Below, piece after piece: positions 35,917 to 45,483 of a stretch of DNA of 64,000 nucleotides. The first letter of the stretch is position 1. Each line of letters opens with the position of its first letter. The DNA comes from Gracilimonas sp034520725 (lineage in GTDB: Bacteria; Bacteroidota; Rhodothermia; Balneolales; Balneolaceae): contig JAXHNH010000025.1 in NCBI GenBank assembly GCA_034520725.1, positions 208,023-272,022 on the forward strand, in the 5' to 3' direction. The notes beneath the pieces are model-generated. The model was not told where the DNA came from. It worked only from the letters and a program-made list of their open reading frames with translations, and searched no databases. Both the position numbers and the translations under genes were made by a program.

Positions 35917-37290
35917 TTAGTCACCAAAAGAACCGGCAGGTCCGGGAAATACTACCGGGCTTTCAAATCCGTCTTTGGAGACGCTGGCAACGCCGAAGTA
36001 GTAGTTATCAATAACCACATTCTTAAGGGTATGTTCAGTCACATCAGCAGGTACAAATACGCTTTTCTCCCATTGATTGGAGTCTGTCAGTCGCCAGTAG
36101 ATCTTATAACCCGCAAGCTGAGGATTCTCATCGGGATCAAGCGCCTTCCAGCTAAGAGTGGCGCTCGGCCGTACAGCTCCGGAAATTTCTACATTCGCTG
36201 GTGGACTCGGAGCCCACGACATTCCTGCCATAACCACAGCGTTCAAACCGGTCAGTTTTGCGGCATAATCAAATTCAACTTCACTGAGAACATCACCATA
36301 CTCAACACCATCTTCGGTTCTGAGATCCTGATGTTGACGTACATAATCTTCGTTCGTTTCCATAATACGCACGCCCGGGAATCCGGCATCGTTGAATGGA
36401 CGATGGTGCCCTCCGCGACCAAAACGATCTAAACGGTAGATCATCATCACATCAAGATTAGTGATGTAAAGATCGGCCATTTTGTCGACATAACGCGCCA
36501 GGTTTCTGGATGGCGAGTCTACTTCTCCACCGGTAAAGCGGCGAATACGTGCTTCACGTTCAGTCTCTACCGCCCGGGTTCCTTCAGAAAATACACGGGC
36601 CGAAGTGTTATCGATCACTCCATTGATACCCTGAATATTTCCAATCATATCATTATTCAAAACACCTTTGATATCCCAGCCCTGCTCTTTGGCATATTCA
36701 GCCAGGATCTGTCCACCAAATAATCCCTGCTCTTCACCTGAAAGCTGAGCGTACATGATAGACCCTTCAAATTCATACTGACTCAACACACGAGCCGCTT
36801 CCAGCACACCGGCAACACCGGACGCGTTGTCGTTTGCGCCGGGAGAAACAGATTCACCGTCCATCACATCACTGACGCGGGAATCGATATCACCACTCAT
36901 CATTACAAAACGATTTGGGTCAGCTGTTCCCCTTTGGATGGCGATCACATTCACGATCTCAACCGGTTCAGGAATTCGGTTCTCGCCACCTACGTAGTCA
37001 CGCACATAAAAGACTTCCAGGCAACCGCCACAAGCTTCTGAGATTCGCTCAAATTCGGCTTTAAGCCAGCGGCGTGCAGCGCCGATGCCTTCCGTTTCAG
37101 ACGTTGTATCTGACAACGTATGACGTGTTTCAAAACCAACAAGTTTGGTAATATCAGCTTCAATTCGTTCTGCTGACGGAGCCGCACCGATCTCGCGCAA
37201 AACTTCTGTCTGCAGGGTTTGAGCCATGACTCCCCCCATCGCAAACAGAACTGTTGCAAGACTTAAAATAGTAGCTTTAAATACTTTCAT
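35917..37290 (-). CDS. Secreted M28 family peptidase with C-terminal fibronectin III-like domain
   Basis: About 457 residues: signal peptide (VFKATILSLATVLFAMGGVMAQ), M28 domain about 40-350, and a fibronectin III-like domain at the C-terminus (GAVRPSATLSWKALDPDENPQLAGYKIYW). Zinc-site motifs are GANDNASG (bridging Asp about 154), SGEEQG (base and ligand Glu about 186-187), LNNDMIGN (Asp about 214) and HHRPFNDAGFPG. The usual first motif G-H-x-D-S reads SGDIDSR, so the expected His ligand is Asp134. It should be an exported aminopeptidase, with activity open to question. Start at 37290 avoids overlap with the upstream gene; 37302 is possible. Confidence 0.85.
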   Translation of the reverse strand: MKVFKATILSLATVLFAMGGVMAQTLQTEVLREIGAAPSAERIEADITKLVGFETRHTLSDTTSETEGIGAARRWLKAEFERISEACGGCLEVFYVRDYVGGENRIPEPVEIVNVIAIQRGTADPNRFVMMSGDIDSRVSDVMDGESVSPGANDNASGVAGVLEAARVLSQYEFEGSIMYAQLSGEEQGLFGGQILAEYAKEQGWDIKGVLNNDMIGNIQGINGVIDNTSARVFSEGTRAVETEREARIRRFTGGEVDSPSRNLARYVDKMADLYITNLDVMMIYRLDRFGRGGHHRPFNDAGFPGVRIMETNEDYVRQHQDLRTEDGVEYGDVLSEVEFDYAAKLTGLNAVVMAGMSWAPSPPANVEISGAVRPSATLSWKALDPDENPQLAGYKIYWRLTDSNQWEKSVFVPADVTEHTLKNVVIDNYYFGVASVSKDGFESPVVFPGPAGSFGD

Positions 37291-37294
37291 AGGA

Positions 37295-37741
37295 TCAATC
37301 ATTATTAGAGTTGTTGTGTAAATTTCTTTCTTGTTTTAGATATTCCTGAAGATTTTCCTGAAACTGAACCTGAGCTTTCAATCCGGCTCTGTGACCTAAC
37401 AGTGCTCCTAACCCACAAGCCACGATAATCACAAACATGAAGGTTAGTTTGTTATCTCCAAGACCTGCATCATAGATCTGAACCCAAACCAAAGGTGGGA
37501 TAGCGATAAGTAAACCAAAAATATATGGAACCGGACTCACACCCTGAAGTCTTCGCATGAAACGGCGACCGGTAACGAACACAATGTTCAGGTAAACCAG
37601 ACCAAAGCCAAGCAGGAACAAGGTTCCTACATAGGATGGGTCCGTTATTTTGACTAAAAATTCAGAAGAAAACAGTGTAAAGGCAGCTGATGTTATAAAA
37701 ACACCAGATACATAAAATGCGAACCGTGGGATGTTATCCAA
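37295..37741 (-). CDS. Small integral membrane protein, unknown
   Basis: 148 residues with four predicted membrane segments (AFYVSGVFITSAAFTLF, VGTLFLLGFGLVYLNIVFV, PYIFGLLIAIPPLVWVQIY, LTFMFVIIVACGLGALLG) and a charged cytoplasmic tail. I do not recognise a family. It is directly upstream of the M28 peptidase and probably co-transcribed with it. Confidence 0.65.
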   Translation of the reverse strand: MDNIPRFAFYVSGVFITSAAFTLFSSEFLVKITDPSYVGTLFLLGFGLVYLNIVFVTGRRFMRRLQGVSPVPYIFGLLIAIPPLVWVQIYDAGLGDNKLTFMFVIIVACGLGALLGHRAGLKAQVQFQENLQEYLKQERNLHNNSNND

Positions 37742-37870
37742 AACTATAGTGTGATTAAGGTTTAAGAATTAAGGTTCTCACGTTCAGATGTGAACGTAAA
37801 AATACAACAATATCCGCATGTGGAATGGTTAAAAGGTGCAATAGTATGCTTTAATTTCTGCACTTATAGG

Positions 37871-39193
37871 TTAATCAGATAACCAGTTCTGCGGATTTAC
37901 GAACTGATTACCATCTCTGACCGCAAAGAAAAGCACTTCACCCAGTTCAGATTCTGCGGTACCGGAATTCCCGATCTGATCTCCGCGGTCAAGAACGGTG
38001 CCAACCTGTACATTGATACTTGAAAGATTTCCGTAAGCCGTGTAATAGGACCCATGCTTTACAAATACTACGTCCCCATATCCACGAAGTGGTAAGATCT
38101 CAAATACGTAACCCGGTGAAACAGCTGAAACAGGGGCAGCGGTTTCAGTTACAATATCAAGGCCCGGATGTTCTGTACTCGTGCCATATAATGGATTCCG
38201 TACCCTGCCAAATTTCTTAGCCACCGTTTTACTGTTCACGGGCCATGGCAGTAACCCTTTTGATTGCACAAATTCATTTTCATAGGTAAGCAGTATATCA
38301 TCACTTACAAAGTTATCACGAAACACCGAGTTCGAATATTTTTCAACCTCAGCAGCCCGACGGTCAGCATCTGCAATATTCCGAGCCTGCTCTAGTCTGC
38401 GCAATCGTTCATTTTCCTGACGTCGTAATTCTTCTTCCGCACCGATCAGGTTGGTAAAGGTATTCTCTAAATTCTCTTTCTGTTCACGGGTCTTTCTGAG
38501 CTCTGCCAGCCAGCTGCTGCGTTCCTGTTTTATCTCTTCAACCGTTTGCTCCTGCTGCCGGCGTTGAACCCCCAGTTCTTCTTTTTCCTGCCTGATCTCC
38601 TCTATCACCTGACTGTTCCGCTCGTAACTGTCCTGAAGATCTGCCTTCACCTGATCCAGTTCTTCTTTGGTTTCACGGATCACTTTGGCCTGCTTGGTCT
38701 TTTGCTCATCAAATCTGCGTAGGTAATTGGAGCGCACCACCATTTGATTGATCGATTCTGAAGTCAACAGAAGTTCCAGGTTTCCGGCTCTTCCTTTTTT
38801 ATAGGCATACATAATGATCTTACGGTAATTGTCCATGAGCTGTTCAAGCTCTGCCTCCCGAATCTCCAGCTCGTTTTCAGTTAGCTCTATCTCCGCCTCA
38901 ATTTGTAACTGCTCGTTCTGAAGGTTTTGGATCTTGTCATCCTGAAGGGCAATGAGGTTATTAAGTGATTGAAACTGTTCGTAGGATCGATCGAATTTCT
39001 CTTCAGCCTGATCAACGCGGTCCTGATAGTTCTTGATCCGCGCTTCCAGAACATTGATCTCAGCTCTTGTGTTTTCCTGACGCTTTAATAGCTCTTCCCG
39101 CCTTTCCTGATAGGTTTGTGCAAACAAGTTACCGGCTGAAACCAAGAGAATGAGGAAACAACAGATATATTTAATAGTACCTTTCGATCTCAT
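37871..39193 (-). CDS. EnvC-like murein hydrolase activator (coiled coil + degenerate M23/LytM)
   Basis: 440 residues: signal peptide, a long coiled coil (about 28-275, rich in Glu, Gln and Arg), then a LytM domain (about 310-440). Of the zinc motifs, HxxxD is kept in EHPGLDIV (His342, Asp346), and VKHGSYYTAYGNLS is present. The final H-x-H, normally HLHFEI, reads EVLFFAV, so a ligand is lost. As in E. coli EnvC, this suggests a non-enzymatic activator of cell-wall amidases at division. It overlaps the upstream DUF4292 gene by 4 bases and follows a TPR gene, forming a three-gene envelope operon. Confidence 0.85.
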   Translation of the reverse strand: MRSKGTIKYICCFLILLVSAGNLFAQTYQERREELLKRQENTRAEINVLEARIKNYQDRVDQAEEKFDRSYEQFQSLNNLIALQDDKIQNLQNEQLQIEAEIELTENELEIREAELEQLMDNYRKIIMYAYKKGRAGNLELLLTSESINQMVVRSNYLRRFDEQKTKQAKVIRETKEELDQVKADLQDSYERNSQVIEEIRQEKEELGVQRRQQEQTVEEIKQERSSWLAELRKTREQKENLENTFTNLIGAEEELRRQENERLRRLEQARNIADADRRAAEVEKYSNSVFRDNFVSDDILLTYENEFVQSKGLLPWPVNSKTVAKKFGRVRNPLYGTSTEHPGLDIVTETAAPVSAVSPGYVFEILPLRGYGDVVFVKHGSYYTAYGNLSSINVQVGTVLDRGDQIGNSGTAESELGEVLFFAVRDGNQFVNPQNWLSD

Positions 39194-39960
39194 AGTCTTT
39201 GGATCTTTATGTTATCCGGGATATCAATTTCTAAGTTGATCCGGTCGGGATTTGTTTCCAGTGAACGCACTAAAAACACGACTCTGGAGCGTTCATCTGC
39301 ACTGAATATCGTAATTTTTCTTGGTAATATGAACCCGTTCAGCTCGCCATAACTTTCATAGAAGATCCGGGAGTATGGGGAATTTTGCTGAATGGTTTGT
39401 TCTACATTTTGAACCTGACCATTATCGCCGTCAATTACCACACGTAATCCATTATTCATTAACAGTCTGTAGGAGGTTTCGTTTTCCTGTAATGCATCTA
39501 CATTTTCGGCATCCACTTTAAAGTTGATCAGGTCCAGCATATTGATGGATGTCAGCTCATTCAGGCTGGTCATCCTTCCATCATAAATAGATATCTTTTG
39601 GGCTTCTTTGTCGAGCCTGTTGTAGATAAGAATGGAATCCTGCTCAACCAGCATTTGTCCGCCTTCAATGCCGATCCTGTTTTGGATGGTGAGAAGGCTT
39701 CGGGTTTCATTGGTGGCAAAATCGATCGTTACCCTGTCGCTGTTTCCCGGTTCACTTACAATAGCACGACCCTTACCGGACATTGTTTCAAGTTTCCCCG
39801 AATAATTAGGGATCATAGAAACAACCTCATCAATGGAATCCTTACTTGGCCGGAAGTCGACCTCCGTGGTCAATTCTGATGTACTGCTGCAGGCACTGAA
39901 CAGAAATATCGATGCCAGTCCTATTAATAAAAAATGGTTCTGTTGTAATCGGAATCTCAA
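39190..39960 (-). CDS. DUF4292 lipoprotein (LolB-like fold)
   Basis: 256 residues. Lipobox FLFSAC near residue 24, then YSGKLETMSGKGRAIVSEPG and IRNRIGIEGGQMLV-type IQNRIGIEGGQM, with a repeated beta structure to ITIFSADERSRVVF. DUF4292 proteins are outer-membrane-associated lipoproteins of Bacteroidota with a LolA/LolB-like barrel. A role in lipoprotein or lipid handling is inferred, not shown. It is between the TPR gene (2-base gap) and the EnvC-like gene (4-base overlap), the usual order in this group. Confidence 0.85.
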   Translation of the reverse strand: MRFRLQQNHFLLIGLASIFLFSACSSTSELTTEVDFRPSKDSIDEVVSMIPNYSGKLETMSGKGRAIVSEPGNSDRVTIDFATNETRSLLTIQNRIGIEGGQMLVEQDSILIYNRLDKEAQKISIYDGRMTSLNELTSINMLDLINFKVDAENVDALQENETSYRLLMNNGLRVVIDGDNGQVQNVEQTIQQNSPYSRIFYESYGELNGFILPRKITIFSADERSRVVFLVRSLETNPDRINLEIDIPDNIKIQRL

Positions 39961-39962
39961 AT

Positions 39963-41651
39963 CTATCCGTTGATTTTATCTTTTAAATGAATTCGTTCAG
40001 GGTCGTTTTCTAACGCCTGTTCCCACCACTTTCTTGCCTCATCCATATTGCCGAGCTTTTCATAGACATCGCCAAGATGTTCGTAAACCTCAGCACTTGC
40101 TCCTCCCGTATCAATGGATGCTTTGATATAGCGCCGGGCCCTTTCATAATCTTCCAGTTTGAAGTACACCCAACCCACTGTATCGAGATAGGCCGCATTA
40201 TCGGGGCCAACCTCAACCGCTTTTAATGCAAGTTCTTTGGCCCGTTCCAGATTCTCTTCCCTAACCGATAAATTATAGGCGTAGTTGTTCATGGCGTTAT
40301 CGTTCTCGGCATCGTACCTAAGGGCAAGTTCATAGGCCTCATCTGACTGCTCATGTTTCCCAAGATTTCCCCTGACATCACCAAGGGCACCGTATATGAT
40401 AGATTTAAAAGGCCTGCGTGCAGGTGCTCGAGTTGCGTTCTCGAGCCATTCCTCAGCTACCTCATTCTGATCGGAAAGCATATAGGCACTTCCCACAAAG
40501 AACTGAATAAAGGCATCTTCCGGAACCGATTCATGCGCCTGCTTCCCGACTTCAATGACCTTATCATATTCCTGCTGACCCAACAACAACTGCAATCGCT
40601 GTCTCCAGGCTATCTCATCCTCAGGCAAAAGTTCATTGGCTTTTGTAAGCAGCTCCAGTGCTCGCTCGGGTTGTTCCATTTGGGCATAGAATTCGCCCGA
40701 TAAGCTAAAGGCAGGGCCATAATCCTGATCTGTTCCTGTAAAAGCATCCAATACCCCTTCGGTTTCAATACGCAGCTGAACATTCTGGGGATTTTGCTGT
40801 GCCCTTGAATACAAAAAGCGAGCGATATTCATTTTCTGTTCAGGTTGGATCAGAGGATCAGATACAAAATTTGAAAGCAGGGTTCCGGCACTGTCCCATT
40901 TTTGTTCGTCCAGATACAGGCTTGCCAGGTTTATCAGTGATTGTGGGTCGCGGGCATTTCGCTCCAAAGCGTTACTCAGAATTTCTTTGGCCTCATTTCC
41001 ACTTCTATAATTGGCATAGTACTGTCCAAGCAAATTCAGCATTTCAAGATTATCAGGATCGAGTTCGCGGATCTCCTCAAGCTGAGCAATGGCAGAGTCA
41101 GGAGCAGCCAAAGCTTCATAGTTTCGGAATTTCATCAACAACACAGAGATATCTCCGCCTCTGAGTTTCAGAATATCGTCTAGGATCTGATTGGAGCGAA
41201 CGAACTCTCCATAATCTTTATAGGTATCTGCCAGCATGAACAGGGCATCGAAATCTTCGGGATACATATCCAGCAGCGTATTCAGCTCCCTGAGGGTCGC
41301 ATCATTTTGACCGGCACTGCGATAGATCTGAGCCAGTTTCAGCCGATACCATTTATTTTGAGGCTCCCCATCAACAGCCAGTTTTCCATAGAGAGCGGCA
41401 TTCGGGAGATTGTCTTTACTGTAATACACATCCGCCAGGGCAAAATCCACTCCGGTTGATCCACTCAGGTATTCTTTAGCTTCCAGTAAAAGCTGTTCGG
41501 CTTTTTCGTATTCTTCGTTCTCAAAAGCCTCCAACCCCTGTATAAACATTGATTTTCCGGCGATCTCATCTTCCGTCTGTATCTGAGCCATAGCCGGGCC
41601 ACCTGCTGTTAACAGGACTCCAATAAAAAGTGAACCAATCAAATATTTCAT
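39963..41651 (-). CDS. TPR-repeat protein, exported
   Basis: 562 residues from the ATG at 41651, which starts a signal peptide (KYLIGSLFIGVLLTAGGPAMAQ). Some twelve TPR repeats fill the rest, for example FIQGLEAFENEEYEKAEQLL, LRELNTLLDMYPEDFDALFM, AYLDTVGWVYFKLEDYERA and VYEHLGDVYEKLGNMDEA near the end. It is probably a periplasmic or outer-membrane scaffold, first in the operon with DUF4292 and EnvC-like genes. No catalytic motif. Confidence 0.85.
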   Translation of the reverse strand: MKYLIGSLFIGVLLTAGGPAMAQIQTEDEIAGKSMFIQGLEAFENEEYEKAEQLLLEAKEYLSGSTGVDFALADVYYSKDNLPNAALYGKLAVDGEPQNKWYRLKLAQIYRSAGQNDATLRELNTLLDMYPEDFDALFMLADTYKDYGEFVRSNQILDDILKLRGGDISVLLMKFRNYEALAAPDSAIAQLEEIRELDPDNLEMLNLLGQYYANYRSGNEAKEILSNALERNARDPQSLINLASLYLDEQKWDSAGTLLSNFVSDPLIQPEQKMNIARFLYSRAQQNPQNVQLRIETEGVLDAFTGTDQDYGPAFSLSGEFYAQMEQPERALELLTKANELLPEDEIAWRQRLQLLLGQQEYDKVIEVGKQAHESVPEDAFIQFFVGSAYMLSDQNEVAEEWLENATRAPARRPFKSIIYGALGDVRGNLGKHEQSDEAYELALRYDAENDNAMNNYAYNLSVREENLERAKELALKAVEVGPDNAAYLDTVGWVYFKLEDYERARRYIKASIDTGGASAEVYEHLGDVYEKLGNMDEARKWWEQALENDPERIHLKDKING

Positions 41652-41765
41652 AGCAGTCATATCAACGTATAGTATAACAGGAAAGTGCGATTTTTGCTCA
41701 TAATTTGAAGGATTCCAAAGAAATGATTATTTGTACGGATCAATACAGAATCGATTACACAGCTG

Positions 41766-42314
41766 ATGAATCAGGAACTCTACTTCGTTGCCCTCATTCC
41801 ACCAAATCCTCTCAGGGAACAGATACAGCAATTAAAGCTGGAGGTGGCTGAGGAATTTCAAAGTTCACACTCACTCAATGCGCCGCCTCACATTACACTG
41901 ATCAGTCCCTTTCGTGTGAGTGAAGAACATGTATCCAGGCTTCATTCGATCCTAGAAGTGTATGCACAGGGCAACAAGCCATTTCAGGTACACCTAAAAG
42001 GTTTTGCCACCTTTCCTCCAAAAGTGATCTTTATTGACGTAAAAATTTCCGAAGCCCTTAAACAATTTCAGCAAAAGATTGAGAATATGATCCGCGCTGA
42101 AGAAGATTTTGGTTATAACTATCAGGAACGCGCTTTTCATCCACATGTCACGCTTGCCTTTAAGGACCTCTCAAAAGAAAACTTCTATAACGCCTGGGAT
42201 GAATTCAAAGAGCGGGACATTGAAGAAACTTTTTTAACCGATCATATATACTTGTTAAAACACAACGGTGAGGTTTGGGAAGTATCAGATACTTATCCAC
42301 TTAATAAATCCTGA
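41766..42314 (+). CDS. 2'-5' RNA ligase / cyclic phosphodiesterase family (2H)
   Basis: 182 residues with the two HxT motifs of the 2H phosphoesterase superfamily: PPHITLISPF (His42, Thr44) and FHPHVTLAF (His127, Thr129). Spacing and length fit the LigT/ThpR group, which splits 2',3'-cyclic phosphates or joins tRNA halves in vitro; the in vivo substrate is unknown. It stands alone, divergent from the TPR gene. Confidence 0.9.
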   Translation: MNQELYFVALIPPNPLREQIQQLKLEVAEEFQSSHSLNAPPHITLISPFRVSEEHVSRLHSILEVYAQGNKPFQVHLKGFATFPPKVIFIDVKISEALKQFQQKIENMIRAEEDFGYNYQERAFHPHVTLAFKDLSKENFYNAWDEFKERDIEETFLTDHIYLLKHNGEVWEVSDTYPLNKS

Positions 42315-42408
42315 TAGAACCCTTCTTTCTTTAAGCTAAACAGGAATGGCCTTATGTACTTTAACGTTTAAAAGGGATACAAGAATTTAACTTTTTTATG
42401 ATCCTAAT

Positions 42409-43512
42409 ATGACAACCTCACTTAAATTATTTAAAGAAATAGACCTGGGCCCAATATCATTACAAAATCGTGTGGTCATGGCTCCTATGACCCGCAGCAG
42501 GGCTACTAAAGATCATATTCCCACGGATATCATGGCCACCTATTATGAGCAGCGCTCGAATGCCGGACTCATCATTACAGAAGGTGTTGCCCCGTCTCCC
42601 AATGGTGTCGGATACCCAAGAATTCCGGGAATTTATAATGATGAGCAACGTGATGCATGGAAACCGGTTACTGAAAAAGTGCATAAAAACGGTGGTAAGA
42701 TATTTATGCAACTGATGCATACCGGGCGTATCTCTCATAAACTGAATATGCCTGATGATGCAAAGATTCTGGCACCAAGTGCCGTCCGGTTCGAGGACGA
42801 TAAAATGTATACCGATCAGGAAGGGCCTCAAGATTATCCGGTTCCTAAGAGTTTGACCGAAGACGAGATACAGTCTGCCATTCAGGAGCATGTGGATGCA
42901 TCCAAACGCGCTATAGAAGCAGGTTTTGATGGGGTTGAAATACATGGTGCCAATGGCTACCTGATCGAGCAGTTCTTAGCACCAAATACCAATAATAGAG
43001 ACGACAACTACGGCGGATCCATTGAAAACCGAAACCGTTTTGCCATTGAAGTATCAAAAGCTGTAGCCGATGCCATAGGTAAAGAAAAAACCGGGATCAG
43101 ACTTTCCCCTTATGGTGTGTTTAGTGGTATCAAACCTCACGATAAGATCGACGAACAATACACCGAACTTACCAAAGCCCTTAACGATCTGGGATTACTA
43201 TATATTCATATCGTAGATCACTCATCTATGGGTACGCCTGAGGTACCGGCTTCCATCAAAGCAACCATTAAAGATCTTTTCAAGGATGGTGTGATCATTC
43301 TTTCCGGAGGCTACACCAATGCCAAAGAAGCTAACAATGATCTTGAAAACGATAAGGGAGACCTGATCGCATTTGGCAGACAATTCATTTCAAATCCGGA
43401 TCTTGTTCACCGGCTTAAAAATGATATCGACCTAGCTGAACCGGATCAAGACACCTTCTATACCCCGGGTACTGAAGGTTATATTGATTATCCGAAAGCG
43501 GATGAGGAATAG
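42409..43512 (+). CDS. Old yellow enzyme family ene-reductase (NemA-like)
   Basis: 367 residues, FMN-dependent TIM barrel. MAPMTRSRA (FMN site), LMHTGRISH, the substrate pair His179/Asn182 in IHGANGYLIEQFL followed by Tyr184 (proton donor), NNRDDNYGGSIENR, and GGYTNAKEA and FGRQFISNPDLV (phosphate binding) are all present. It reduces activated alkenes, nitro-esters or quinones with NAD(P)H in the cytoplasm. No regulator gene is adjacent. Confidence 0.92.
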   Translation: MTTSLKLFKEIDLGPISLQNRVVMAPMTRSRATKDHIPTDIMATYYEQRSNAGLIITEGVAPSPNGVGYPRIPGIYNDEQRDAWKPVTEKVHKNGGKIFMQLMHTGRISHKLNMPDDAKILAPSAVRFEDDKMYTDQEGPQDYPVPKSLTEDEIQSAIQEHVDASKRAIEAGFDGVEIHGANGYLIEQFLAPNTNNRDDNYGGSIENRNRFAIEVSKAVADAIGKEKTGIRLSPYGVFSGIKPHDKIDEQYTELTKALNDLGLLYIHIVDHSSMGTPEVPASIKATIKDLFKDGVIILSGGYTNAKEANNDLENDKGDLIAFGRQFISNPDLVHRLKNDIDLAEPDQDTFYTPGTEGYIDYPKADEE

Positions 43513-43663
43513 GTTTTAGATAGCGTATTATATTAGCCTAATGGCCTAAATTCGATTGAAATATAACACAGACCCTGCCGGTGGCCTATAAAAAGCGGAT
43601 TAAAATTCGGTTATCGAAATATCTGACATCTACAAGATTGGTGATTAAATAATCAAACCCAGG

Positions 43664-44431
43664 TTAAGAAGTCGGCTCGAAATATCCTTCAATATTCTCA
43701 CGCAGTTTAATGGCCAGTTCCTTGCGATCCGATGACTGTTCAGTTCTCTTACCAAATTTGATCTTACAATAGATCTTATGGGTTTGGGAAAGTTTGATCA
43801 GATGCTCCATGAAACCGTGGCGGGCACCATAGAAGCAGACACTGTCGCGCGCCGGTTCGTCATTTTCGGCGGTCGCATAAGAGATTGAGGCGGTGTGGAC
43901 CGGAACCTCTTCCTCAGCCGGAAATTGTAACAGGGAAGCGTGGAATGGTAAAATACCCTCACCGCCTGAAGAGGTGGCCTCCGGGAAAAAGATCAATCCC
44001 TGATACTCGTTCATGGATCTCGATAATTCCTCATTCACCCGTTTTACATCCGTCTTTCGCTTTCGGTCCACAAATATCACCCCGACTGCATGTACCATAT
44101 AACCTATAAGCGGCCAGTTTCGCACAGACTTTTTGGCCACAAAAGTACACCGAAGACTCAGGTAAAGTGGGACGATATCCAGATAACTCAGATGATTGGA
44201 AACGAGGAAAAACGGGGCCTTCGGCGGTTCACCATCAATCTCAACCTCCACATTTAATATAAAGGCTGAGCCTACAGCCCAGGTTCGCATGAAGAGATTT
44301 CTCCATGGCTCGTATCTTTGGCCGAAAACCTTAGGAACAAGCAACCCTACCCAGTAAATACCAAATGTGATGAGGTTAAAGACCAACAGAATGAAAAGCT
44401 TGAAATATCCGCGGATCCTGTTCATAATCAT
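43664..44431 (-). CDS. 1-acyl-glycerol-3-phosphate-type acyltransferase (PlsC/OlsA-like)
   Basis: 255 residues. N-terminal membrane helices (LFILLVFNLITFGIYWVGLL), the acyltransferase motif HLSYLD (His80 to Asp85), then FVDRKRK and FPEATSSGGEG. Enzymes of this fold move acyl groups onto lyso-lipids at the inner face of the membrane. Its partner 12 bases upstream is an OlsB-type N-acyltransferase, so this is probably the O-acylating second enzyme of amino-acid lipid synthesis (OlsA/GlsA role) rather than general PlsC; that is inference. Confidence 0.83.
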   Translation of the reverse strand: MIMNRIRGYFKLFILLVFNLITFGIYWVGLLVPKVFGQRYEPWRNLFMRTWAVGSAFILNVEVEIDGEPPKAPFFLVSNHLSYLDIVPLYLSLRCTFVAKKSVRNWPLIGYMVHAVGVIFVDRKRKTDVKRVNEELSRSMNEYQGLIFFPEATSSGGEGILPFHASLLQFPAEEEVPVHTASISYATAENDEPARDSVCFYGARHGFMEHLIKLSQTHKIYCKIKFGKRTEQSSDRKELAIKLRENIEGYFEPTS

Positions 44432-44443
44432 TCCAACTGTATG

Positions 44444-45202
44444 TTATCCGAAAAACATTTTTCGGGTTCGGTCAGATATATTTTCGATATCAAGGAAAAC
44501 CATCACATAAAACAACTCCAGGTCCTCTTTGTAAGCCGGCTTACTGATGATCTCACAGCCCACACCCAGATAATTCTGAAGAAGTCCCGGCATCTCAAAG
44601 TCCTTTTTGCGTTCTATGTCAAAATCTGCTTCCTCCAATCTATAAGACTCTGTACCACTCACCTGATATTTCGCATGAATGAAACCACGGGCTTTCAACT
44701 CTTTGTAAATAGCGATTCCTTCCTCAGCCGATTCAGCCGGAATGCCCAAACTGCCTAACAAATACCGCTGATCCAAAGCTTGCAGGTATCCGGCAAATCC
44801 TTTCCAGAGCAGGAACAAAACTCGTCCGCTGCGGTGTTCTTCCTCAATGCAGGCCCGGCCGACCTCAAAACTTTTTGTCAAAACCTCTTCAGGTAACTCC
44901 TTCAGGTTGAACAGACTTTCAGAATAGAAACCCTCTCCGGCTGCCGCCTGTGCATAGGTCTGTAGACGGTACGTGCCAACCACATTACCTGTTTGATTCT
45001 CCTTCACAATGAGATGATGACACTGTTCATCGTATTTATCCTCATCGATCGTCTTAGATGATTCAAATTCTCTTTCAAGCTCCTTATAAAAAACTTCGTA
45101 TCTCAGTTTTAGAGCTTGTTCAATTTCTGAATCTGTAGATGCAATAGTCACCGTATACCGATGATTTGAAATATCAGGAAGGATCTTCTCTTTAGCTTTC
45201 AA
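44444..45202 (-). CDS. OlsB-like N-acyltransferase (GNAT, Acetyltransf_5)
   Basis: 252 residues. LRYEVFYKELEREFE, DEQCHHLIVKENQTGNVVGTYRLQT, FEVGRACIEEEHRSGRVLFLLWKG and a late LLQNYLGVGCEIISKPAYKE match the ornithine-acyl-ACP N-acyltransferase family, related to LuxI-type synthases. OlsB adds a 3-hydroxy fatty acid from ACP to the alpha-amine of ornithine; the Bacteroides relatives GlsB/GlsA make glycine lipids instead. The amino acid used here cannot be read from sequence. It is first in a two-gene operon with the PlsC-like acyltransferase. Confidence 0.83.
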   Translation of the reverse strand: MKAKEKILPDISNHRYTVTIASTDSEIEQALKLRYEVFYKELEREFESSKTIDEDKYDEQCHHLIVKENQTGNVVGTYRLQTYAQAAAGEGFYSESLFNLKELPEEVLTKSFEVGRACIEEEHRSGRVLFLLWKGFAGYLQALDQRYLLGSLGIPAESAEEGIAIYKELKARGFIHAKYQVSGTESYRLEEADFDIERKKDFEMPGLLQNYLGVGCEIISKPAYKEDLELFYVMVFLDIENISDRTRKMFFG

Positions 45203-45483
45203 CTTTGTGCTTTAATTTTGTTTATCAGTTTTTCAATACTTAGCCAACAACTCTGCGGATTTAAAACATTCCACTGTACACGGATCGATAGGAAGCGAAT
45301 GATTTGCTCAAACACAATGTATTACTGCATAGCCCTGTAAATCCAACTCCGAAAATATCACTAAATCCCGACTTCAATTCAATAAATATCTACGGGTTGG
45401 ATTTGTGGTCGATACCCGTAATTATCAGTACCTTTAGCCTCTTAAATTTTCACGAGAATCTTTAACTTCCGAATTGACTGACT

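Noticed and set aside
44444..45202. LuxI-type acyl-homoserine lactone synthase
   Set aside because: It shares the GNAT-like fold, but the pairing with a PlsC-like acyltransferase and the Acetyltransf_5 pattern fit OlsB/GlsB; there is no LuxR-type gene nearby.
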